Shown here in pieces: positions 22,201-29,910 of a stretch of 64,000 nucleotides of DNA. The position numbers were made by a program, and so were the translations under genes. The notes under the pieces are model-generated. The model searched no databases and was not told the origin of the DNA. It saw only the letters and a program-made list of their open reading frames with translations. Position 1 is the first letter of the stretch. Each line of letters begins with the position of its first letter. The DNA is from Marsupella aquatica (Eukaryota; Marchantiophyta): the NCBI GenBank assembly GCA_973895155.1, contig OZ316892.1, forward strand, positions 4,774,001-4,838,000. The letters run 5' to 3'.

Positions 22201-22850
22201 AGCAGCGCAGGCGAGACCACAACACTCTCGCTCGATCCTTCTTCACTCACAGCCGAGAGCACAACACTCTCGCTTGATCCTTCTTCACTCGCATCCAAGG
22301 TCACAACACTCTCTCTCGATCCTTCTTTGCTCCAAGCAGCAGCACACTCGTTTAGACCCCCGTTTACACCATTTGTTGCAAGGTACAAACAAAAGAGTCT
22401 CTCATCCCAAACAGCGGGTGGGGCCAAAGGGATATTGGAGGGAAATGACACGGGAGGAGACTAACAAGGGCGGCCAATTGAGGAAACTAGACATGTTAAA
22501 CGGAACAATTTCAAACTTAATCCCACTCAAACCCTAAACGTGAGTCCCCAAAAAACCAGACCCACTTAAATCATTCTCAAATTAGAATCCATGTTAAAAT
22601 AAACATGACTTAGGAAAATATATTGAGAATGTTATGTGTGCCATGTGTACCAATGATATAGTGACACGTGTAATTTACATAGTCCGACACAAAGACCCCC
22701 TAACTTCCTTGTATGCCTTCCATCTACATAGTCAAAAATATTAATATCCCTATTATTCTTACAAGTTGTCCAACATATAAAATTGACCCTATTGTTCTTA
22801 CACAAATCTTCTTAAGTCTTCCGAGAAACCCAATTAACGGACCCTATACT
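19252..22850. other. 5' region of the 10.8-kb transposon; possible captured fragment and repeats
   Basis: Upstream part of the transposon, presumably with the promoter of its minus-strand genes. Minus-strand frames at 20552-20172 and 19953-19744 resemble real protein more than noise. The first starts with a hydrophobic stretch (FFYLLIFLRLCLFALLVVIGAAL) like a signal anchor. Neither has a convincing start nor a recognisable family, so a decayed captured host fragment is possible. 21800-22330 is a degenerate array of CTCTCGCTCTCC...TTCACTC and GCAGCAGCGCAGC units. 22500-22850 is AT-rich with nothing recognised. Confidence 0.35.
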
Positions 22851-22895
22851 TAGTCGCACGTGATATGAGATTTTCGCGAAGTGAGACCCCCGAGG
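22851..22895 (-). repeat. right bipartite terminal inverted repeat
   Basis: Read inward from 22895: CCTCGGGGGTCTCACT, then ATCACGTGCGAC. It pairs with the left end at 12128. The inner block includes a CACGTG palindrome (E-box/G-box core). Confidence 0.9.
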
Positions 22896-23522
22896 GGTTA
22901 GCATGTTTGGCTCATACCGTGGCTCATGACACACTGTGCATTCTGTGATATGGGCTGTATCCCCGTGAAATAACATGCAATCATTCACACAGGCATGAAT
23001 AATATGGTAATCCATACCAATGGATGAGAGAACCTTCTTTGCATCCTTCCAGGTCCCTGGCAACACATTCTCCGAGGGTAACATCAAGTCATGACAATAT
23101 TCAAATATGTCTGATAACATAGAATTGCTTGTCTTGTGTTTGGCTTGAATGTTCAAGAGCCCCAATATGGCAGAAAGACGGCTCAACCGAGCACCCTCAA
23201 AAATAGGTTTTCGAGCATGTTCCTCTGCCTCTTTCCATTGTTGTTGTCCCTCTGGAGTATGTTGTGGCCGTGGGTCATTTGAAGGGCCAACCTCATGACC
23301 AATGTGAGGCACATCATCCTCAACATTGGCACCAAACCAATCAACCATGAAGTCATCCATGGCTCTATCTTGATCATGCATGACCTGGTCATCAGTCCGA
23401 GGTGCGGCTTCCTCATCAGCACCACCTACATCATTACTTGATGAGGAATCACCCTCTGATGGTTCTCCCTCTTCTGGCATACCCATCTCCCGATATGTTG
23501 CTCTCAACCTTCGTGGTAACAT
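22896..23522 (-). CDS. CACTA TNP2 transposase, 5' part (exon 1a)
   Basis: N-terminal 209 codons of TNP2, starting at ATG 23522-23520. An acidic stretch (residues about 15-75) precedes the conserved TNP2 block: FEGARLSRLSAILGLLNIQ, a segment matching the usual ..LLKDAFP..LP..Y.AKK region, then HACVNDCMLFHGD and ECTVCHEPRYEPN. The native frame runs to the CTAACC at 22901-22896, which is one copy of the duplicated target. It resumes at 12121 with CAGAAGGTACC (QKVPRKAVRWFP), exactly where TNP2 proteins carry this block. The remaining codons of the open frame past 22896 come from the terminal repeat of the insert and are not native. A further upstream exon is possible. Confidence 0.9.
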
Positions 23523-23754
23523 TTGTTGAGATGGTTGCGCATTCTATGCATATTACAACCAAAAAACCTCCTCATGTATATTTGACCAAGAACAACAAAT
23601 TAAAATAGACTTAACACCATTCATTCAAGACATTAAGAATTAAAGTAAATGCATGGGCTAAAACCTTATTACTCCAAAATGAGCCCAAAGGCCATATATA
23701 TAATAGTAAATGGGAAGTCCAAAATAGGTGCAAGAGGATAAAGGACATGATTTC

Positions 23755-24952
23755 CTAATCCCACTCATAGTGTGTGAATAACTCATCTCCTGCTCTAATG
23801 GTCCTAGTAGCAAGAACTAAGCAATAGTCCTTATGATATGTCGTGCCATATGGTGCCGGCATTGGACCATCAGTAAAAACCCACTCACAATTGGCCCTAC
23901 GTTTGGGCCGAGTCCCCACTGTACTATTTATGAAACCAGCAATATTCCCATTACGTATGGGATCACCATCTATCACCCGTTGCTCACTATACCTTCTAGT
24001 GCTACCATCAAAAGTATCCATCTCTAGAGCATATGTTTTCCACTCAGGATGTTGTGCAAGGATCATGTTCCAATGTCTTCTCTTGTAGATGGGTCCACCG
24101 TATGGGAACAAAGTAGGACCCTCTCTACCACGAACACTTGACCCACCCTCCTCATCCATGATGATATCCTCACAAGCAAATACTCCATATCCATGTCTCT
24201 CCAAGTGTGGAAGTTTTCACAATCCAACGTCTACCCCAAACCACAATCTCCTCATCAAAATCTGTAAAATAAGGCAAGCCAAGAGTGATAGGTTCCCAAT
24301 CCTTGATGATAGAGGCACACTTGCCAGTGAATGAACAAACACCCCACCTACCCTGAACTAGTGTTCTGGATGGGTCATTGGGTGCTCGTGGCCTCCTGTT
24401 GGATTGGGGCCTGGACCGGGGTCTTCGTGTCTCAATGGGCACATGAGGGTGTTCCCCTTCTGTCCCATGACTGGTACTAATTCACAAACCCAAGGCTTGT
24501 GAAAGTGCATTGCCTATAGCATCTAAAACTCCTTGTGATGGGACATAGGGTGGTGGTGTCACCAATCTACGCATACTGGATCCCTATTCCATGCAAACAC
24601 CCACAAACAACCAAATGTGTAAACCATATGTGTAAACATTGATTCACCTCTAAAAATAACAGTAAAGAACGGCAATCAATTGAAACAAACTTACCATATG
24701 GGATGAAGAAGCCCCGGGAGTAAGACCTCTATGACGTCCATATCTCTCAATATGTTGAGCACACACATAAGATTTTTGAGAAATTTGGCCCACACATCTG
24801 GTGCAGTCACAAAGTCTTCGGGGTGGACCACGAGGACCAGTAACCTCGGGCTGAGGAGGAGGGGGTATATCATCATCGGAGGAGTACTCACTACTGGATA
24901 GTTCAGAGGAAGAGGACATATCCACTGCCACATTACATTGCATGTAGGGCAT
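23755..24952 (-). pseudogene. SET-domain (lysine-methyltransferase-like) gene carried by the CACTA element, broken
   Basis: Exon 24952-24695 encodes an acidic Ser-rich start and a Cys motif CDCTRCVGQISQKSYVCAQH. It splices in phase to 24583 onward. That frame meets TGA at 24484-24482, and one extra G/C at 24201-24202 shifts the frame of the catalytic part. The remaining sequence is a clear SET domain: HGYGVFA (SAM-binding start), FPYGGP, GNIAGFINST (NIxxFINH/S motif) and AGDELFTHYEWD at the C terminus (ELxxDY-like). It sits directly upstream of TNP2 on the same strand. SET domains methylate protein lysines, usually on histones. Because of two breaks it is called a pseudogene; assembly errors could mimic either break. 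Confidence 0.78.
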
Positions 24953-25017
24953 GATTAGGAAAAATTAGGCCATATATAAAGCGATTTAAAAAAAATGAAC
25001 TCAAAAAACAATTAGGT

Positions 25018-26095
25018 TGGTTTATACATGGGGTTTTATTACCTTTTTATATTTGTTAGCATGAAACCCAAATTAAGGTGAGTGTCATGCAAGAAGAAAC
25101 CACATTATAACCTTTGGGAAAATTGTAATACCCTATGTCCTAAGTGAGGTTAGATTATTACCTGAATGAGACCCGGGCTCAACAGTGCCTATAGGTCACG
25201 TGGCTTTTGGAACATTTGCCAAGTCTAGAAGTAGGAGGAAAATACTGGAAACAAAATGTAAGTTTGGATGGTAATTAGCAGCCGTCAAGTTGTGGAATCT
25301 TAGACATTTACCCACATATATCATGGCACAACAAAGAAGGGCAAGCATAAAAATCTGTACTAACAACATTGACTGTATACATGATGTTATACCTTTTAGA
25401 TGCCCGGGTTCCCACAATGCATATGCATTAGACAAAAGTTGAGGTAGTAGTGTTGGCCCTGCGTTGTATCATGATTACATGGGTTTTCCCCTCAATTGTT
25501 AGCATAAAACCCTAAACCCTAAACCCTTATCCCCCCTCGAGTGAAAGGTGAGTGTCATGCAATAAAAACCCACCCTAGACCCCTGGGAAAACTCTAAAGG
25601 CCTAAGCCCAGAATGAAGTTGGACAATAATTACCTGAATGAGATCCGGACTCAATAGTGCCTGTAGGTCGTGTGGCTCATTGAACATGAGCTGAATCTAG
25701 AAGCACGAGGAAAATACTGGAAACAAAAAAGTAAGTTTGGATAGCCATTAGCTTCTCTCAAGTTGTAGACCCCCAAACATGTGCATATAGATATTCTTGC
25801 ACAACAAAGAAGGGCAAGGTTTATGAACAATCTCTTTATCAAACCCTGCTAACATACATGTTTAAATATACCTTTTAGATGTCCGGGTTCCCACAATGCA
25901 TATGCATTAGACAAAAGTTGAGGAAGCAGTGATGGTCCTGCATTGGATCATGATTACATGGGATTTCCCTCAATTGTTAGCATAAAAACCAAAACCTCAT
26001 CCCGCTTCAAGTGAAAGGTGAGTGTCATGCAATAAAAACCCACCATAGACCCTTGGGAACTCTAAAAGCGTAAGCCAATGAAGTTAGCAAAAACC
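25018..26095 (-). repeat. tandem duplication of a two-exon cassette upstream of the SET gene
   Basis: Units of about 440-480 bp begin near 25018, 25460 and 25940 (third partial). Read on the minus strand, each carries two exon-like blocks ending at GT donors: QLLSNAYALWEPGHLK (25915-25860 and 25435-25380) and FNEPHDLQALLSPDLIQ (25687-25632), whose other copy FQKPRDL-ALLSPGLIQ (about 25208-25160) has a stop. Probably 5' exons of the SET gene duplicated in tandem. An AAACCCT triplet at about 25507 is interstitial telomere-like. Confidence 0.6.
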
Positions 26096-26580
26096 TAAAT
26101 GGTCAATTCCCTTCAACCATCCTATGCTTCTCTCTACCATAATTATATGTCACCCCTCTTGGTTACCCTCCTAAGATACCATAAAAGTAACCCAAGATAC
26201 TATAAAACTGAAACCTCTCTTTCAAACCCTCCTAAGTTGGCCTAAACCCCAAAACCCAAAACATAAAACCCCTCCTAGCTCTTACCCTCCAATACATATA
26301 ACCCCAACCTTCATAAATAAAACCCCCCTGCAAACCCAAAACATAAAACCCCTCGTATCTAAGCCAATCTAAGCCCAACCTTCACAAAAGAAACCCTCCC
26401 CTAACCAGGCCAAACCCCCTCCTCTTACCCTGCAATATAACTCCTTCAATTTTCTAACCCCCCCAATCCTTATCTCATCACATCCCACTAAAATGCAACA
26501 TAATCCTCTACATCTACCCCATTTAATGTTCATAAGCCCCCTTAGTATCCCTAACAACACATCAAATACGCATGCGAGAC
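26096..26580. other. pyrimidine-rich spacer between divergent CACTA genes
   Basis: C/T-rich on the plus strand (repeated ACCCCTCCT, AACCCAAAAC). It separates the minus-strand SET/TNP2 genes from the plus-strand TnpA-like gene and probably holds their promoters. The minus-strand frame 26369-26914 has no domain. Confidence 0.5.
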
Positions 26581-26584
26581 GGGG

Positions 26585-26705
26585 GTTATGGCAAAACCAA
26601 ATAGCGAAGGCTTTTCCGAATCTTGAAGCTTCGCAAAGATAGAATTTGCGAAGGCCGATGCATCGCAAACTGCGATGCGAAACAAATCGCAAAGCCCAAT
26701 ATTTT
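26585..26705. repeat. internal TTCGCAA motif cluster at the TnpA-like promoter
   Basis: Repeated GCGAAGG, CTTCGCAAA, TTTGCGAAGG, ATCGCAAA and TGCGATGCGAAA, the same motif family as in the subterminal regions. It lies just upstream of the TnpA-like start at 26790. It suggests autoregulation by the element's own DNA-binding protein, which is inference. Confidence 0.7.
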
Positions 26706-26789
26706 GAATCCTTATGGATTGCCGAGCGCGGACAAGGCGGATTCAGTTCATTCAGGCCTGAGGAGAGCAACGAGGGCAAGGGCGGAGCA

Positions 26790-28893
26790 ATGGCGAGCGA
26801 AGAGGGGACTGGTGGTGATGGAGGAGCTTCTGGCAGCAGCGGAGGCAACCGAGGGGGGGGGATCGATTGAAGGCGATTGTGGATGAGCATTTTTCGGTTG
26901 CACAGTTGAGTCAAATTGATTTCACCAGTCCAGCAGGGCTGGCATCATTGAGTGCCCTTCTGGGCCAAGCCTTGCAAGTAGGTCTCACTGCAGGGCAAGC
27001 AACAGTGGAGGAGGATGCAAGGAAGGCAGCAGAGCAGGCGGCTGCTGAGAGGAAGCGAAAGAGGGACGAGAGAGCTCAGGCTGGAGTGCTCTCGCCTCAA
27101 GCATTGGAAAAGAAGAGGAGGAAAGATGAGAGAGACCTGATCAGGAAACAGAGGGAGGAGCAAAGAAAGAAGGAGGCAACAAGGAGGAAGCTACCTCTGA
27201 TTACTTTAGAGGATGAGGGGATTCCCACCGAGCTTGCTTACAATGGGGCCAAGAGCACAATCAGGCACATTGTATCCACAAATTTTGCAAGAGGAGTCGA
27301 GTGGGGCACTTGCTCAAAGGCAGAGCAGAAGCGAGTCATCAATCAAGTGAAAGATGCATTTCGAAATGGAGGAGAGATGGATTCACAGTGGCTTGCTGAC
27401 AAAATTTCAAACTCCATGTCACAAGCTAGATACCATGATAGAATGAAGATTAGGTCTCACCTTAGAGATTTGGAGGAGTATAGGAATTTGCAGAGGCCGC
27501 TGCAATTCTCAGAAGATATCTGGCAGGCCTTCTACCAGACAGAGGTGAAGTTGAAAGCAGCCAGGCTCCTCAATGATTTCACAGAGAAGCTGGCAAAGGC
27601 TCGAAGGGCAAAGGAGGCCGGGAAGTCTGACCGGGACTTGAAGGTGATGGAGCAGAAGGTAGCCCAGCTCCAGCAGGTTGTAGCAGAAGTAGGCGATCCA
27701 CCCAACAAGTTCCTGAAGGCAGCTGAGCGAGTCCGAGACAAGCCCAACATCACCCACAGGCTGGGTCAAGGTGGCCTCCCCGGCCTCAAAGCAGCATTCG
27801 TGAGTGCACCTCCCTCTCCTCCCTTGACTTCTTGCTACTCCAATTCCTATTCCAACACACCTGCAATGAGCCAACTCTTTCTTGCATTTCCACCAAGTAG
27901 TTACAATTAGACTTGTTGTGTCAGATTAGGTCACGTACAGTTGCTTCCCTCTCGGGTTTTTGCCATGACAGAGTTTGCGATACATTTGCGATGCGGGTAG
28001 CTTCGCAAATCCTTCGCAAACCTTATTATGCCCTTTTTTTGCTTACGTTTGCGAAGGCGTTGCGAAGACGTTTGCATCGCAACCAGCTTCGCAAACGTAA
28101 TTGTCCTTATGATTGCGAAGCTGGCGCCTTCACAAAATTTCAAAAATTTGAATTTTTAAATTTTCCGATCGTTTAAGTGTTCTTTGAGGGTCTTCCCCAT
28201 ATATGCCACCCTCCATAACCCCAAAACCTTGATGCACCACCCCACCAGCCCCAACAAACCCCCTAATTTTTAGAAGCCATGTGAATCGGGTTATGGGTTG
28301 GTGTTAACCCAATTGTGCTGGTTTTGTTTTGGCTTAGTACAAGAGGTACAAGAGGAAGATTACGGCGGCTGAGATGGAGGTGGGCCAGAAACATGGGAAG
28401 GAGCATCTCTTTCAGCAAGTTGATGAATTATTGGTGAGAATTTTTAGGTTATTACATTCATTGCAATTTTGAATGAATATCTCTTTTGTTCACACTTGTA
28501 AAGAATATGAGACTAACAGACACCCTGGTTTGCTAATGGAAGCAGGGAGGGGAGGATGGTGACTCCCATACCGAGGGTGGCACCGATAGTAGTGATGAGG
28601 ATGTGGAGGGGACAGGGGAGGGGAGCACAGCTCCTGCTACTCAAGCCAGGCCAACTAGCACTGGAGACCAGTCATTTGCATCAGCACGTTCCAGTGGTGC
28701 TGGGGGTGGTAGCGCGGCAAGCCAGGGCGGTGGAGGTGGGGATGAGGATGAGGATGAGGATGAGGATGAGGGTGACCCCGAGGGTGACCAAGAGGAGGAG
28801 GAAGTCCAAGTTGCACCCCCCCCAAGAGCACACAAGGGCAAGGAGAAGGCCAAGGGGAAGAAGGCAAGGAGGGGCAGGAACACTCCTTTCTAG
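26790..28893 (+). CDS. TnpA-like CACTA accessory protein, three exons
   Basis: Probable start ATG 26790 (MASEEGTGGDGG). The frame is closed by a G run of nine at 26853-26861; one more G would join it to the long frame read from 26862. Exon 1 ends at 27799 (AAF, donor GTGAGT), exon 2 is 28338-28433 and exon 3 is 28546-28893; all junctions are GT-AG in phase 0. The protein has a basic coiled-coil region (AERKRKRDERAQ...RKQREEQRKKEATRRK), a conserved-looking middle (LITLEDEG...W..FYQTEVKLKAARLLNDF), then Gly/Asp/Glu-rich and Lys-rich tails. Its position next to TNP2 and its composition match TnpA-type proteins that bind CACTA subterminal repeats. The family match is from context, not a strong motif. 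Confidence 0.72.
27960..28135. repeat. intron-1 TTCGCAA motif cluster
   Basis: Dense TTTGCGAA, CTTCGCAAA, GCATCGCAA and related motifs within intron 1 of the TnpA-like gene. They are the same type as those near both element ends. No splice-site or coding role is evident. Confidence 0.75.
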
Positions 28894-29144
28894 CTCGATG
28901 TAGACAAGTTGTAGCTAGAGCACTTACATCGAGTTCACATGTATAGCGATCAGCATGCATGGCCGTGGCACTTTACCTAAGGGTTTTTACCCTTCCATTT
29001 TGTAACTTTTGTACTTTTTCAGTAATGCCATTTTAATTGTGGCAGACTGGGTCAACATCACTTTCCTCCCTCCTTCAAAACCCATGAATGGTCTCCCTCA
29101 CCCTCACCCTAACCCAAATACACAAAAACCCATGAAATATACAT
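28894..29144. other. 3' flank of the TnpA-like gene
   Basis: Presumed 3' untranslated region and spacer; no poly(A) signal stands out. It leads into the right subterminal repeats. Confidence 0.4.
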
Positions 29145-29681
29145 TTTGCGAAGCTTTTGCGAACCAACCCCCATCTCAAAGAGCCACGGTGAACGTATCG
29201 CAACCATTCCGAGGAGAAACGCATCGCAACACTTGCGATGTTGTCTAAATCACAACCCGAGCGAAGACTTCCTCTCCACACGTTTGCGAGTTAAATGCCT
29301 TCGCAACAAAGCGGTCATCCGCTTCTCGCAATCTTACGAGTTTGTTTGCATCGCAAGTTATAGAGAAATTTAACATCGGAAATTGCGATGTAAATGTTAT
29401 CGCAACGCGAGCGATTCATTTGTTCTCGCAAAATAATGAAATTTGTCGTTTCTCAATATTTGCAAGGACAGTGCCGTCGCAACGTTGCGGAGATGTTGCG
29501 ATGTATTTAGAATCGCAAGTTGCGAAGTAGTTGCGAAGGGCCGTTTGCGAAGAATTTGAGATGGGAAGTAGCGAAGACGTTGCGATGCGAGTAAGTTCGC
29601 AAATTGGGTATTTCGGATTTTGTTTCCTTTGTATGATGCGAAGGGTGGTGGTTCGCAAAAGAGGTGCATAGTGTTGTAGTG
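29145..29681. repeat. right subterminal motif cluster and terminus of the CACTA element
   Basis: Many TTGCGAA/TTCGCAA/ATCGCAAC motifs in both orientations, ending in the inverted terminus TGTTGTAGTG at 29681. They mirror the left cluster. Short ORFs here are repeat artefacts. Confidence 0.85.
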
Positions 29682-29778
29682 AGTCTTCCTCCATTGTATC
29701 AATATCATGTAATTTATAAACATGATATATTAAATCTAGTTATAGCGCAGTTGACTACATAGTTACCACTACATAGTC

Positions 29779-29787
29779 AAGGGGGAG
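29779..29787 (+). other. polypurine tract of the copia element
   Basis: AAGGGGGAG immediately precedes the right LTR (TGTTAAAC at 29788). This is the usual plus-strand priming site. Confidence 0.88.
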
Positions 29788-29905
29788 TGTTAAACTCTAC
29801 CTATAACTAGAGTTACTTTCACCATGGTTACATTAACCTCCATGTATATATATCAATACCATTGAGTAAACACAAGACTGAATCATTCTCATTCATCTCG
29901 TATCA
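29788..29905 (+). repeat. right LTR of the copia element
   Basis: 118 bp, identical by eye to the left LTR, followed by the target duplicate TATAC (29906-29910). Confidence 0.95.
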
Positions 29906-29910
29906 TATAC

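Larger units (their letters stand above)
12128..22895 (-). mobile_element. 10.8-kb DNA transposon with 6-bp target duplication, superfamily unassigned
   Basis: Left terminus CCTCGAGGGTCTCACT (12128) and right terminus read inward CCTCGGGGGTCTCACT (22895) match at 15 of 16 bases. An inner block ATCACCTGCGAC / ATCACGTGCGAC follows about 33 bp in from each end. GGTTAG flanks both sides (12122-12127 and 22896-22901). Removing the element plus one GGTTAG rejoins TNP2 in frame, so the boundaries are exact. It carries, all on the minus strand, a Cys-rich ORF (19251-18853), an EDM2-like PHD gene (18600-17851) and a two-exon transposase (17351-12775). Six-bp duplications do not fit hAT (8), MULE (9-11), PIF/Harbinger (3), CACTA (2-3), mariner (TA) or piggyBac/Kolobok (TTAA). 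IS3EU or Dada-like groups have about 6-7 bp, but no sequence link was established. Confidence 0.93.
8021..29681 (-). mobile_element. CACTA (En/Spm) DNA transposon inserted in the copia element
   Basis: The left end is CACTACTACATATTTGCC (8021) and the right end read inward is CACTACAACACTATGCAC (29681). The 3-bp sequence AGT flanks both sides (8018-8020 and 29682-29684), as expected for CACTA. Both subterminal regions are dense in TTCGCAA/TTGCGAA motifs. The minus strand carries a SET-like gene (24952-23755) and the TNP2 transposase (23522-9376); the plus strand carries a TnpA-like gene (26790-28893). Total length is 21.7 kb, or about 10.9 kb without the nested 12128-22895 element. TNP2 is physically interrupted and the TnpA-like ORF has a probable 1-nt break, so this copy is unlikely to be autonomous now. 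Confidence 0.95.
1954..29905 (+). mobile_element. Ty1/copia retrotransposon, split by a nested CACTA element
   Basis: Two 118-bp LTRs (1954-2071 and 29788-29905) are identical by eye, start TG and end CA. TATAC directly flanks both sides (1949-1953 and 29906-29910). A polypurine tract AAGGGGGAG abuts the right LTR. Gag and pol lie on the plus strand at 3315-7876. Everything from 8021 to 29681 is a later CACTA insertion. Without that insertion and its duplicated AGT the element is about 6.3 kb, a normal copia size. Identical LTRs point to a recent insertion, so both nested elements must be younger still. The LTRs are unusually short, and a leader of about 1.2 kb precedes gag. Confidence 0.95.

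Noticed and set aside
12128-22895. Assignment of the 10.8-kb transposon to hAT, MULE, PIF, Kolobok or the P superfamily
   Set aside because: The duplication is 6 bp and the termini do not match these groups; faint similarity of the catalytic E context is not enough.
12121-22918. 12.1-22.9 kb as a very large TNP2 intron using a GTATGA donor at 22917
   Set aside because: GT-AG borders can be drawn, but exact removal of the element plus one 6-bp repeat restores an uninterrupted exon, which is simpler and fits TNP2 relatives.
1954-29905. A single giant 28-kb LTR retrotransposon with captured genes
   Set aside because: CACTAC ends with an AGT duplication and CCTCG ends with a GGTTAG duplication show that the extra DNA is two later insertions.
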